64,000 nt of DNA. It comes from Candidatus Hodarchaeota archaeon (GTDB lineage: Archaea > Asgardarchaeota > Heimdallarchaeia > Hodarchaeales > Hodarchaeaceae). This document shows, piece by piece, positions 42,200 to 51,197 of this stretch. The stretch spans positions 1 to 64,000 of the forward strand of contig JAEOSR010000163.1 of assembly GCA_016840285.1 (NCBI GenBank). Reading direction: 5' to 3'. How positions within the stretch are numbered: position 1 is the first letter of the stretch; each line of letters opens with the position of its first letter. The notes under the pieces were generated by a model. That model was not told the DNA's origin, made no database searches, and was given only the letters and a program-made list of their open reading frames with translations. Made by a program: the position numbers and the translations under genes.

Positions 42200-43372
42200 A
42201 TGAAAATAAATAGGAATCAAATTTACTTTTTCGCAGGTCTTTTCTTGTGCTTAATGATCTGGAATCAGAATCTGTCATATCAAGGAAAATCTTATCCTTT
42301 AATAACAAAAAGATCATTGTATGAAGAACATAATCCTATCTATATCAATTCTAATTATAACTTTGAAACTTTAGGTTATAGCGGTTCTGGAACTGTAACT
42401 GATCCCTATTTGATTGAAAATTTGAATATTACTGATTTTACATCAGATTTGATCTTCATTCGCGATACCACCGTGTATTTTACGATCCAAAACTGTGTCC
42501 TTAATGGTGCGTATGATATGCCAGGGATATTTCTTCATAAAGTTAAACACTGTACTGTTTTCAATAACACTATAAACAATAGTAGAATAGCTATTAGGCT
42601 ATATGCTAGCAATGAAAATACTTTCTCCAACAATTCCCTTTACAATAATAGTGCATATGGGATTACTTTAGGTGATAGTAACAATGACATTATCTCGAAT
42701 AATTCTATTCATAACAGCAATGGGAATGGAATTGGTCTAGGTACAAGTCATTATAATATTATCTCGAACAATAAAGTCACACACTACCTCGATGGTGTTG
42801 GGATTGAGCTATACAACTCTAGCAAGAATAGTATAACGAATAATAGCGTTTCCTACGGTATCCACGGTATTACCTTATTCGCTATTAATAATTCAGCTAA
42901 TAATATTTCAAACAATATTATCTCTTACAACAACGGGTGGGGCGTTCACCTTAATGAAAATGCCTCTAATACTTTGGTGAAGGGGAACAATTTTATTGGA
43001 AATACTGGTTATCCCTCTCAAGCAACTGATGATGGAGTTAATAACATCTTTAACTATAACTACTGGGATGATTGGACTAGCCCCGATAATAATGGCGATG
43101 GTATCGTTGATCTACCCTACTCAATAGAAGGAATTACAACTAATCAAGATCTTAATCCATTAATATCACCTTATACTCAACCATTCTCAACAACTACAGT
43201 CGATACAAGTACAACAACTACAAGTACAACAAGTACAGTCGATACAAGTACAACATCTATGGAAACTTCCTCTTTAACACCGTTAGATCCATTATCTATA
43301 TTGGTGGGTATAAGTACTTTTGTTATCGTTAGGACAAATGTAAGAAAGAGAAATCGTAGAAACAAAAAATAA
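42200..43372 (+). CDS. Secreted, membrane-anchored parallel beta-helix (NosD-like) protein
   Basis: A 390-residue surface protein. Residues 1-25 are a signal peptide or anchor (FFAGLFLCLMIW), followed by a right-handed beta-helix made of about ten Asn-rich turns of the type NNSAYGITLGDSNNDIISNN, as in NosD and carbohydrate-binding PbH1 repeats. A TSPDNNGDGIVDLPY segment looks like a calcium-binding or CASH-domain end. A Thr/Ser-rich linker (about 335-358) leads to a C-terminal hydrophobic helix and the basic tail RKRNRRNKK, a common archaeal cell-surface anchor. Probably binds or cleaves polysaccharide outside the cell; no catalytic residues can be named. Confidence 0.8.
   Translation: MKINRNQIYFFAGLFLCLMIWNQNLSYQGKSYPLITKRSLYEEHNPIYINSNYNFETLGYSGSGTVTDPYLIENLNITDFTSDLIFIRDTTVYFTIQNCVLNGAYDMPGIFLHKVKHCTVFNNTINNSRIAIRLYASNENTFSNNSLYNNSAYGITLGDSNNDIISNNSIHNSNGNGIGLGTSHYNIISNNKVTHYLDGVGIELYNSSKNSITNNSVSYGIHGITLFAINNSANNISNNIISYNNGWGVHLNENASNTLVKGNNFIGNTGYPSQATDDGVNNIFNYNYWDDWTSPDNNGDGIVDLPYSIEGITTNQDLNPLISPYTQPFSTTTVDTSTTTTSTTSTVDTSTTSMETSSLTPLDPLSILVGISTFVIVRTNVRKRNRRNKK
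43196..43255 (+). repeat. Direct repeat encoding the Thr/Ser linker
   Basis: A 21-bp unit at 43196-43216 recurs exactly at 43235-43255, separated by ACA/ACT-rich spacer; together they encode the T-D-T-S-T-T linker of the beta-helix protein. The exactness at DNA level suggests recent slippage or expansion. Confidence 0.6.
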
Positions 43373-43451
43373 GAAAAAATTTATCTGAGAATTTTCTAAT
43401 ACAATGATAGAGCAAACTTGATTGCTTTCTTATTAATCCTAGAAGAAAATA

Positions 43452-43667
43452 ATGTCTATTGATATTGTGGCCCTCTTTTATCCTGAAGGCTTGATAATCT
43501 CAGAGGCTCATTTAGTTAGAGCAAAAGATGTGTACCAAAAAATTCACGCGAAAATAGACACTACCCAAGAGGCCTCATTAGATCTTAACGCGATTGAAGA
43601 ATACCTGAGTCAGATTCCTACCGAGATTTTTGACCAAATTCCGACTACAGTTAGTGCTAGTCAGTAG
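43452..43667 (+). CDS. Small hypothetical protein
   Basis: A 71-residue frame starting MSIDIVALFYPEGLIISEAH, with predicted alpha/beta content and an acidic C-terminal half (NAIEEYLSQIPTEIFDQIP). CTAGAAG precedes the ATG but is a weak ribosome site. No family recognised. The balanced amino-acid composition and lack of rare-codon runs make it more likely real than chance, but it lies in an accessory stretch next to gene fragments. Confidence 0.4.
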   Translation: MSIDIVALFYPEGLIISEAHLVRAKDVYQKIHAKIDTTQEASLDLNAIEEYLSQIPTEIFDQIPTTVSASQ

Positions 43668-43742
43668 TGAACAGCTCCTCATTCAATTGAATATCGTCTG
43701 ACTTCTCATCATTCATATCGTTTGTCAACCTCCACGTAATGA

Positions 43743-44003
43743 TTATTTCTCAATCAGGACTGTCCAACCGAGCTCCTCGAGATTCGCAATGAAATCAAGA
43801 ATGAAGGGTCGGTCTCTTGGAGGGATATCAGCTAACTTGGAAATTTTCTGTTCGTCAAGCCAGAGCTCGATTCGTTGGCCAGGATGATGTCTTGTCCTTA
43901 ATCTCTTACGTGTATCGACTCTTCGATTGTTATACCAACATTCATCCCAATTTTTTACCTCTCGATTCTCGAGTAATGTCCAAGATCTTTGGTCTGGGAT
44001 CAA
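43743..44003 (-). pseudogene. Fragment of an unknown gene lacking a usable start
   Basis: The minus strand encodes a protein-like C-terminal region (WDECWYNNRRVDTRKRL, PGQRIELWLDEQKISKL and FIANLEELGWTVLIEK). The only in-frame start is TTG 44003, yet the same frame stays open and protein-like to about 44093 (EGAIRVYIDLLEDD), where a stop occurs without any ATG, GTG or TTG. The protein is therefore probably 5'-truncated or frameshifted. No family recognised. Confidence 0.4.
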
Positions 44004-44070
44004 TTCACTTATGATGTCAAAGAAATCTTGAAGGAGAGCGTCATCCTCAAGTAAATCAATATAGACTCTG

Positions 44071-44208
44071 ATGGCTCCCTCATTTAGTCATAGATTTGTG
44101 GATTATGATCCGAAAGAGGGCTCCAAAGTTAATTTCAAAGATAAATCTTGGTTTTCGCAACCAAAAATAGTTCTCAAACGAGTATGTAACAAGCTTAGAT
44201 GGAAATGA
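44071..44208 (+). other. 45-codon reading frame, possible gene fragment
   Basis: A frame starting MAPSFSHRFVDYDPKEG and including WFSQPKIVLKRVCNKLRWK. The last part faintly recalls the target-recognition end of restriction-modification enzymes (PKI..R...NKL), but the match is too short to name it. No ribosome site. It overlaps the open 5' extension of the minus-strand fragment at 43743. Taken as debris rather than a working gene. Confidence 0.25.
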
Positions 44209-44551
44209 CATACACATGCTCCGAGCTTGTTATCCTTGAACAATACCCTTTAAACACCTTATTTCCTAAGAAAAAATCATGTGGTTCCTATTTCTAGGCT
44301 TAACAAGCTCTCTCCTTTCGATTGATTCGCTTCTAAGAATTTAATAAATTCTCTTTTATTTTGGGTGTAATACTATGAGGTTTTAATCTAGAGTATTTTT
44401 CATCAAAAACAGAGTTAAATTCCCGTTTTTTCAGTCTTAATTTCTAAAAGTACACACAAACTAATGTGTCAGTTTTTTCATTAATAACGAAAGAATCATT
44501 AAAAAGGAATATCATAAAAAAACAAATTAGTACGTCGGAGTAGTAAATACA
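44209..44551. other. 343-bp non-coding stretch upstream of a thiolase gene
   Basis: No gene-like frame on either strand. Very AT-rich; several TATA-like stretches (AATTTAATAAATT near 44339, ATTAAAAAGG near 44492) could serve the thiolase gene at 44552. No RNA gene recognised. Confidence 0.5.
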
Positions 44552-45760
44552 ATGCAATTCAAAAATGTCTTCGTTCCATACGCAGGATATTGGTCTAGTC
44601 CCTTCATCAGGTGGCAGGGCAATTTTTCTAGTTTAAATGCTATTCCCTTTGCAGCTGAAATGACAATTAGGGCTTTAGAAGATCGCAATATATCTACTGA
44701 CTCATTCGATTCGGTTTACCTCGGCATTACAATACCTCAGAAGCATAGCTTTTACGGATCAACATGGTTTGCTGGGTTGATTGGAGCTTCCAACATCACG
44801 GGATCAATGATTGCCCAAGCTTGTGCAACATCTGCTCGGGTTATTGCTAATGCTGCCTCCGAGATTGAGGTTAGCACTAATCATAACAGAAATATTCTGA
44901 CTGTGACTTGTGATCGTACCAGTAACGGTCCTCATATCTTATATCCTAATCCACTTGCTCCAGGGGGGAAAGCTGATGTAGAAAACTGGGTCTGGGATAA
45001 CTTTGGGTTTGATCCCTATGCAAAAAACCCAATGATTCAAACTGCTGAAAATGTCGCAAAGGAAGTAGGAATAACTAGAGAAGAGCAGGAAGAAGTTGTA
45101 TTATTACGCTATAAACAGTATAGCGATGCTTTGAAAGACGACTCGTCATTCTTAAAACGTTTCATGATTTCCCCTGTTGAAGTCAAATCGGGGAAGAAAA
45201 CGATAGCCACTGTTGAAGGTGATGAAGGAGTATTTCCAACAACTGCAGAAGGCCTTGCAAGGTTGAAACCAGTTTTAAAGGAGGGCACTGTGACATATGG
45301 AGCACAAACTCACCCCTCAGATGGTAACTGCGGAATGATCCTAACCTCCAGAGAGAAAGCTAATAATCTTAGTCTAAATAAGGATTTTGAAATCAAAATC
45401 TTGTCTTATGGGCAAGCTAGAAGCAAAAAAGGCCTTATGCCAATGGCTCCTGTTCCTGCGGCAAGAAATGCCTTGGATTCAGCTCAACTTTCTGTAGAAG
45501 ACATTACGTGTACGAAGATGCATAATCCCTTTACCGTGAATGATGTTTATTTCAGCCAAAAAATGGGGATAGCTCAAGAATCGATTAATAATTACGGTTC
45601 ATCTCTCGTATGGGGGCATCCTCAAGCTCCAACAGGCATGCGCCTTATCATAGAACTCATTGAAGAGCTTACACTGAAAAATGGGGGTTTTGGACTCTTT
45701 ACAGGTTGTTCTGCAGGCGATTCAGCAGCTTCAATGGTAATCGAAGTTTCTAAGGTTTGA
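44552..45760 (+). CDS. Thiolase-family acyltransferase
   Basis: A 402-residue thiolase-fold protein. The nucleophile is in AQACATSARVIANAASEIE, the His sites in TKMHNPFTVND and SLVWGHPQAPTGMR, and the second cysteine in FTGCSAGDSAASM, so the active site looks complete. It is of the degradative acetyl-CoA acyltransferase group and distinct from the SCP2-type enzyme at 31302, without a DUF35 partner. It could cleave acetoacetyl-CoA from the crotonyl-CoA branch. It is convergent with the 3-hydroxyacyl-CoA dehydrogenase gene across a shared hairpin. Confidence 0.85.
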   Translation: MQFKNVFVPYAGYWSSPFIRWQGNFSSLNAIPFAAEMTIRALEDRNISTDSFDSVYLGITIPQKHSFYGSTWFAGLIGASNITGSMIAQACATSARVIANAASEIEVSTNHNRNILTVTCDRTSNGPHILYPNPLAPGGKADVENWVWDNFGFDPYAKNPMIQTAENVAKEVGITREEQEEVVLLRYKQYSDALKDDSSFLKRFMISPVEVKSGKKTIATVEGDEGVFPTTAEGLARLKPVLKEGTVTYGAQTHPSDGNCGMILTSREKANNLSLNKDFEIKILSYGQARSKKGLMPMAPVPAARNALDSAQLSVEDITCTKMHNPFTVNDVYFSQKMGIAQESINNYGSSLVWGHPQAPTGMRLIIELIEELTLKNGGFGLFTGCSAGDSAASMVIEVSKV

Positions 45761-45777
45761 TTTTCATAGAAAGAAAC

Positions 45778-45814
45778 ATTTGGGCAGTATTTTTTGTGAT
45801 AGAGCTGCCCAAAT
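45778..45814. terminator. Bidirectional terminator-like hairpin between convergent genes
   Basis: ATTTGGGCAG (45778-45787) pairs perfectly with CTGCCCAAAT (45805-45814), a 10-bp stem. The loop contains six T, and AAAAAT follows on the plus side, so the minus strand reads T-rich after the stem. It lies 18 bp after the thiolase stop and 15 bp after the dehydrogenase stop. Confidence 0.6.
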
Positions 45815-45828
45815 AAAAATAGAGCTAG

Positions 45829-46722
45829 TTACCTAAATATCCGTGGTTCAGAGGGTTTCTTAGTATAGTCATAGAATCCTTTACCTGATTTTCTTCCAAA
45901 ATGGCCAGCACGAACCATCTTCCGGAGTAGTGTTGGAGCACGATATTTTGAATCTTGAAATTCTGAATACATGTAATCTGCAATGAAAAGAGCAGTATCA
46001 AGACCCACGAAATCTAATAGGGTAAGTGGCCCCATTGGATGATTCAAACCCAAACTAATTGCTTTATCAAGATCTTCTACGGTTGTTACACCTTCTTGTA
46101 GAGTAAAAACAGCTTCTAATAAGAATGGAAGAAGTAAACGATTAACTGCAAACCCAGGAGCTTCATTAACGAGTACTGTCTCCTTACCTAGCTTTTTAGA
46201 AAGCTCATCAATAAATTTGTAAGTTTCTTCCGAAGTATCATATCCTTTTATGATTTCAACTAAGCGCATAATAGGAACAGGATTGAAGAAATGCATCCCT
46301 ATGAATTTCTCGGGCCGCTTTGTTGCAGAAGCCATATCTGTGATGGATATGGATGATGTATTTGACGCGAAAATACAGTCAGGTTTACATTTTTCGTCTA
46401 ATTCAGCAAAGACTTTTCTTTTCAAATCTCTGTTTTCAATGATTGCTTCGATAACGACATCAGCATCTTTCACTGCCTCATCTATGTTAGTTGTTCCTTG
46501 AATGTTTGCTAAAATTATATCCATCTGTTTTTGGGTCATCTTTCCCTTACTGATTGCTCGGGATAGATTTTTCTTGATATTATTTAACCCATTTTCTACA
46601 AATCGATCTTCAATATCTCGCATGGCGACTTTGTAACCCACTTGAGCACATGTTTGAGCTATACCGTTACCCATAAGACCTGCACCCATTACACAGATCT
46701 TCTTCACATCTTCAACTTTCAT
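45829..46722 (-). CDS. 3-hydroxybutyryl-CoA dehydrogenase
   Basis: A 297-residue single-domain-pair 3-hydroxyacyl-CoA dehydrogenase of the butyrate type: ICVMGAGLMGNGIAQTCA for NAD, EAIIENRDLKRKVFAELD, SNTSSISITDMA, MHFFNPVPIMRLVEIIKG with the catalytic His-Glu pair, PGFAVNRLLLPFLLEA, and GPLTLLDFVGLDT. The ending GRKSGKGFYDY is classical. It turns 3-hydroxybutyryl-CoA into acetoacetyl-CoA. ATG 46722 is preferred because AGGAAG lies ahead; an upstream in-frame ATG (46755) is possible. It follows the acyl-CoA ligase by 60 bp on the same strand. Confidence 0.93.
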   Translation of the reverse strand: MKVEDVKKICVMGAGLMGNGIAQTCAQVGYKVAMRDIEDRFVENGLNNIKKNLSRAISKGKMTQKQMDIILANIQGTTNIDEAVKDADVVIEAIIENRDLKRKVFAELDEKCKPDCIFASNTSSISITDMASATKRPEKFIGMHFFNPVPIMRLVEIIKGYDTSEETYKFIDELSKKLGKETVLVNEAPGFAVNRLLLPFLLEAVFTLQEGVTTVEDLDKAISLGLNHPMGPLTLLDFVGLDTALFIADYMYSEFQDSKYRAPTLLRKMVRAGHFGRKSGKGFYDYTKKPSEPRIFR

Positions 46723-46782
46723 TTTTAGATAACTTCCTCTGTATGTACAAAACACAAGCTAAAACTTTGAATAAACTAATAC

Positions 46783-48366
46783 TTAGGTGTTCTCTTCTTC
46801 ATTATATCGTTCTCGCAAGATTCTATGCACAATTTTCCCTGATCCTGTTCGAGGGATATCATCATAATCAATGAATATTATTCTTTTTGGCACTTTAAAT
46901 CTCGGTAATTTGTTTCTACAAAGTTCTCTAATCTCATTTGCCAAACTATCCGAAGGTTCGCTACCTAAGGTCAATGCACAGATTGCTGTAACAGCTTCTC
47001 CCCATTTGATATCTTGCAATCCTACTATAGCACATTCCAAGACTGCCTTATGAGCTGTTATTACCTTTTCCACCTCTGAAGGAAATACATGTTCCCCCCC
47101 AGTAATAACCATATTTGCTTTTCTATCAACTAAATAATAATAGCCATCTTCGTCTTTTTTGGCCATATCTCCAGCACTAAAAAATTCTCCATCCATACTT
47201 GCTGCAGTCTTTTCTGCTAGTTTATAATAACTAGTCATTTGCATAGGACTACGGGAAAATAATTCGCCTATTTCACCTTGAGGTACTGGTTTTCGAGTAT
47301 CAGGATCTAATAATCGAATTTGGTCAGAACCAATACATTCCTGACCAATGGATCCTGCTTTATCGAATTGATCCTCAGGCCGTAAAATGGTCACCAAACC
47401 TGCCTCAGTAGAACCATATGCCTCAAAAAGACGTACTCCTTTAAAGAGATCCATTACTCCGTGTTTCATTTCTTTTGTCGCTGGTGCGGAAGATGTTAAA
47501 AGAGTCTTAATCGAGCTAAGGTCATATTTATTTTTAATTTCATCTGGAAGGTTTAAGATCAAGTTATAATGTGTAGGGATCAATGAGGTAAAAGTGATTT
47601 TCTCTCGATCTAAGATCTGTAAAACTTCTTCAGGATTAAAACCATATTCTCGGTGAACAAATACAGGAGCTCCAACGTAAGTAAAAACAAAAGAATAGAA
47701 AGTGCTATTCACATGTGATAATGGCATAAGAATTAGCCCGTAATCTTTGAGTGTATAAGAGAATTCTGCTGCATTGATCAGGAAAAAAGAGATGTACGAA
47801 CGATGAGAACGTACGACTCCTTTCGGTCTCCCTGTAGTGCCAGAAGTATAGAGTAAAATCCATGGATCTTCTGGGGTAACTTCGATTGATGGATAAGATT
47901 CTTCCCCTTCCTTTATGATGTCTTCAAAGTGGGTCCAATTTTCCGCAACGGGGATGTCACCTAACACTACATGATCTAGTTTGTCTAATCCAAAATCTAT
48001 AACCAAATCCCAATTATTTATTGTAATTTCGTAATATTGAGATTCCACAATTACCATTTTACACTCTGCGTTTGAGACAATCCAATAAAGATCCTTTGGT
48101 AAGAGACGAAAATTCAAAGGTACAATAATTAATCCTGCTTTTGCCGCAGCACCATATATTTCCATGAATTCAATATTATTATTTGACAGAACTGCGATTT
48201 TGTCTCCTTTACGTAAACCTCTTCTGAGTAAACCATTAGCCAGTTTATTTGTTCGTGCATCAAACTCTTTATTAGTGAGAGAACGATTAATATCTTTAAC
48301 TGCAAGCTTAATAGGATGTTTGAAAGCATTGATGCGTATAATTTCACCTAAATGTAACCATTTCAA
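46783..48366 (-). CDS. AMP-forming acyl/aryl-CoA ligase
   Basis: A 527-residue ANL-superfamily ligase that activates a carboxylic acid through the acyl-adenylate. Motif A3 is LLYTSGTTGRPKGVVRSH, A5 YGSTEAGL, A7-A8 SAGDMAKKDEDGYYYLVDR with GEHVFPSEVEK, and the catalytic lysine is in PRTGSGKIVHRILRE. It could be the benzoate-CoA (or other aromatic or fatty acid) ligase that starts the pathway, and it shares an operon with 3-hydroxybutyryl-CoA dehydrogenase. The binding-pocket residues do not let me decide between aromatic and aliphatic acids. Confidence 0.9.
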   Translation of the reverse strand: MKWLHLGEIIRINAFKHPIKLAVKDINRSLTNKEFDARTNKLANGLLRRGLRKGDKIAVLSNNNIEFMEIYGAAAKAGLIIVPLNFRLLPKDLYWIVSNAECKMVIVESQYYEITINNWDLVIDFGLDKLDHVVLGDIPVAENWTHFEDIIKEGEESYPSIEVTPEDPWILLYTSGTTGRPKGVVRSHRSYISFFLINAAEFSYTLKDYGLILMPLSHVNSTFYSFVFTYVGAPVFVHREYGFNPEEVLQILDREKITFTSLIPTHYNLILNLPDEIKNKYDLSSIKTLLTSSAPATKEMKHGVMDLFKGVRLFEAYGSTEAGLVTILRPEDQFDKAGSIGQECIGSDQIRLLDPDTRKPVPQGEIGELFSRSPMQMTSYYKLAEKTAASMDGEFFSAGDMAKKDEDGYYYLVDRKANMVITGGEHVFPSEVEKVITAHKAVLECAIVGLQDIKWGEAVTAICALTLGSEPSDSLANEIRELCRNKLPRFKVPKRIIFIDYDDIPRTGSGKIVHRILRERYNEEENT

Positions 48367-48767
48367 TGTGAATCTAACCTCTTGATCCTTGGTTGAATAG
48401 AATAATTTTATAACTGAATTAATGCTATTCGTGGACTATTTGGAGATGGAATTGAAGTTTATCCTAAGCAATCTGATTTTAACAAAAAAAAGTATATCGA
48501 ATTAAGTATTTTATTAAAATCCTACGTGATAAGAAAAACCTTTTGCGTTGTCCACAGCCTCTTCTCGTAATAGTCTTGAAGCGCCTTTAGGATATTTTTA
48601 TGCTAGAATTTAATCAACTACTTTTTTCTTGAGTATACTTTTCAATAGTTACTTTTTATTTATTCAATAGGTTAACAATGACATATCCTACTTAAAATAT
48701 ATATTAAATTTACTATTTGAGCTCTTTAAAGACAATTATTGCTTTTCTTCCTAAGGATGAAATCATA
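48367..48767. other. Divergent intergenic region upstream of iorA
   Basis: About 400 bp between the acyl-CoA ligase (minus) and iorA (plus). No gene-like frame except the possible N-terminal extension of IorA from TTG 48717. It holds the promoter-like element at 48693 and oligo-A/T tracts; no RNA gene seen. Confidence 0.45.
48693..48706 (+). promoter_or_regulatory. TATA-like promoter element upstream of iorA
   Basis: TAAAATATATATTA is a good archaeal TATA-type box. Transcription would start about 25 bp downstream, near 48725, which is after TTG 48717 and therefore argues for TTG 48768 as the start codon of iorA. Confidence 0.45.
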
Positions 48768-50687
48768 TTGGCGAGAATTGAAGATATTTTTGAGAATGTG
48801 AGTGATAAGACTCTTGTTCTATTAGGAAATGAAGCTATTGCCCGAGGAATAGTAGAAGCTGGTGTGGCTGGAGTTTTCACTTATCCTGGTACTCCCTCAT
48901 CTGAAATCCCAAACACACTTTATGCTGCTCGATCATACTTGAAAGAAATTGGATACGATCTATATCTCGAATGGAGCACAAACGAAGCTGTTGCTCTTGA
49001 ATGTGCATATGGTTTTTCCTTATTAGGTCATCGGGCTATTTTTGTGTGCAAACACGTAGGATTAAATGTAGCTGCTGATCCCTTTATGACCCTTGTAAAT
49101 GCGGGAGTGATAGGAGGATTGGTTCTAATTGTAGCTGAAGATCCTCATATGCATTCCTCGCAGAATGAACAAGATAATCGTTGGTACACCAAAATGTCAA
49201 ACGTTCCTATGTTTGAACCATGTGATGCTAGAGAAGCTAAAGCAATGTTAAAAGATGCGTTTCGTGTCAGCGAGAAATATCAAGTGCCAGTGATTTTAAG
49301 AACTGTAACCAGGTTATCACATTCACGGGCTGATGTCCATCTTGATCCAATAGCTTTTCCTGAGTTTCGCCAAACTATCTCGGTTAAGATTGATCCCAAA
49401 CGATTTGTTTGTGTACCTAGCAATGCACGTCAAAATAAACAACGAATATTACAAATTGTTGACGATATCTCAAATTACTTAGCAGATACTCCTTGGAATT
49501 GGGTGGATGAGGGGACTGATATCACATATGCATTCATTACTTGTGGTTCTGCATACAATTACTTGAAGGAAGTATTGTCCAAGCTTAAACTAGAGTACCC
49601 AATTCTAAAAGTAGGTCTCTCACACCCTTTTCCTCGGAGTCAGGTAGCTCAATACTTGGAGAAATATTCCTCTTCCACAATCATTGTTGTCGAAGAGGCA
49701 GATGATGTCCTAGAGACCTTTGTAAAAAAATTAGCCTTTGAAATTGGATTTCAACAGAAGATAATCGGAAGGGGAGAAGAAATTACCCCTACTTATGGTG
49801 AACTAACGATACGTAAAGTCTGGAATGGTTTAGCTAAAGCTATGGACTTTGACTCGCTCCCTCCTGAAATCCCACAAGATCAATCAGATTTGATTTTTTC
49901 TCGTCCTCCTGTTTTGTGTCCAGGGTGCCCTCACAGAGCAACATTTTATGCTTTGAATAAAGCCATCCCTAGAAGACACCGTCTGGTATCGACTGATATA
50001 GGCTGCTATACCTTAGGTGTTGCCCCTCCGCTTTCTGCTGGTAATGTGACCATATGTATGGGGTCTTCATTAGGAATTGGTTCTGGATTGTCTCATAGTC
50101 CAGGTTTAAAGGATCCCGTTGTTTCAATAATTGGTGACTCCACTTTTTGGCATACTGGATTACCAGGACTTGTAAATGCTGTTTACAACCGAAGTAAGCT
50201 TTTATTATTAGTCGTAGACAATTCCGCTACAGCAATGACAGGTTTTCAACCAAATCCTTCATCAATTACTTCTCATTCTCTGGGAGAGACTCTCGCTATA
50301 GAGGATGCCGCCCGAGGTGTGGGTGTTAAAAATGTGGCTACCATTGATGCTTATAACCCGAAAGAATCAATTAAGGTTATTAAAGAGACTATTAAACAGG
50401 AGGGAGTCTCAGTAATCGTATCCAAGGGCGAATGTGTTATTCAATCTACACGGAGAGAAGGACTGCCTACAATTACTTATCATGTCGAAGCAGACCGCTG
50501 TGTTGGCTGTTATGCTTGTGTAAACATGATTGCGTGTCCAGCTATCATATGGTCAGATCGTTCGACAACTGAAGAAGGAAAACCCATTCCAATGATTTAC
50601 CAGTCTCTATGCACTCGTTGTGGGTTGTGTGCCTCAGTATGTCCTTATGGCGTAATTGTGACAAAGGCCGAAAATGAGTTCAAATGA
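48768..50687 (+). CDS. iorA: Indolepyruvate:ferredoxin oxidoreductase alpha subunit
   Basis: A 639-residue IorA, which oxidatively decarboxylates arylpyruvates to arylacetyl-CoA with ferredoxin. Recognised are GVFTYPGTPSSEIPNTLY, CKHVGLNVAADPFMTL, AEDPHMHSSQNEQDNRW, CPGCPHRATFYAL and the thiamine-diphosphate block SIIGDSTFWHTGLPGLVNAV with NSATAMTGFQPNP. The C-terminus has two [4Fe-4S] motifs, CVGCYACVNMIACP and CTRCGLCASVCPYG; the first is irregular. TTG 48768 follows AAGGA; TTG 48717 would add 17 residues. With IorB it may channel aromatic amino acids to phenylacetyl-CoA, which can enter benzoyl-CoA metabolism. Confidence 0.93.
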   Translation: MARIEDIFENVSDKTLVLLGNEAIARGIVEAGVAGVFTYPGTPSSEIPNTLYAARSYLKEIGYDLYLEWSTNEAVALECAYGFSLLGHRAIFVCKHVGLNVAADPFMTLVNAGVIGGLVLIVAEDPHMHSSQNEQDNRWYTKMSNVPMFEPCDAREAKAMLKDAFRVSEKYQVPVILRTVTRLSHSRADVHLDPIAFPEFRQTISVKIDPKRFVCVPSNARQNKQRILQIVDDISNYLADTPWNWVDEGTDITYAFITCGSAYNYLKEVLSKLKLEYPILKVGLSHPFPRSQVAQYLEKYSSSTIIVVEEADDVLETFVKKLAFEIGFQQKIIGRGEEITPTYGELTIRKVWNGLAKAMDFDSLPPEIPQDQSDLIFSRPPVLCPGCPHRATFYALNKAIPRRHRLVSTDIGCYTLGVAPPLSAGNVTICMGSSLGIGSGLSHSPGLKDPVVSIIGDSTFWHTGLPGLVNAVYNRSKLLLLVVDNSATAMTGFQPNPSSITSHSLGETLAIEDAARGVGVKNVATIDAYNPKESIKVIKETIKQEGVSVIVSKGECVIQSTRREGLPTITYHVEADRCVGCYACVNMIACPAIIWSDRSTTEEGKPIPMIYQSLCTRCGLCASVCPYGVIVTKAENEFK

Positions 50688-50704
50688 CCTGAAAGGAGAT
50701 TAAC

Positions 50705-51166
50705 ATGAAACAACTAAATCTAAAGTGGTGTGAATGGATTTTACCCTTAATAAATTCCAGTCCATTCTTTTCGTTCTTAAGCATCAAATTGAATGAATTT
50801 AGATATGGTGAGTCGTTTTTAGAACTAGAAGTTAAAGAAAATCATAAACAATTACATGGTGTTGTTCATGGTGGGGTATTAGCTGCATTGATAGATGCTG
50901 CAGGAACATTAGCCGCGGTAACTCAGATAGAGGGACTTAATAGTGCAACCACAATTGAGATGAAAATTAATTATCTTTCAAGTGTAAAAAAGGGGAAAAT
51001 TTTTGCTCATGGTCATTGTATCAAGCTTGGAAAGACGATAGGTGTATCAGAAGCAACAATCACGAACAATGAAAAGAAAATTATTGCTCATGGAATAGTA
51101 ACTGTAATGATAAGACAACCGATTTCATTCCAAGGAATAGGTGAGATTCCTCCAAAATTTTTATGA
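50705..51166 (+). CDS. PaaI-type hotdog thioesterase
   Basis: A 153-residue hotdog-fold protein with the PaaI motif HGVVHGGVLAALIDAAGTLA, then TIEMKINYLSSVKKGKI and ISVS-like IGVSEATITNNEKK. PaaI releases aryl- or acyl-CoA esters and protects the CoA pool. It sits between iorA (17 bp) and iorB (31 bp), starting after AAAGGAGA, so it should be made together with the arylpyruvate oxidoreductase and could hydrolyse arylacetyl-CoA. Insertion between iorA and iorB is unusual. Confidence 0.88.
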   Translation: MKQLNLKWCEWILPLINSSPFFSFLSIKLNEFRYGESFLELEVKENHKQLHGVVHGGVLAALIDAAGTLAAVTQIEGLNSATTIEMKINYLSSVKKGKIFAHGHCIKLGKTIGVSEATITNNEKKIIAHGIVTVMIRQPISFQGIGEIPPKFL

Positions 51167-51197
51167 TTTAGATACTAAAGAGATTCTAGGTGATAAA

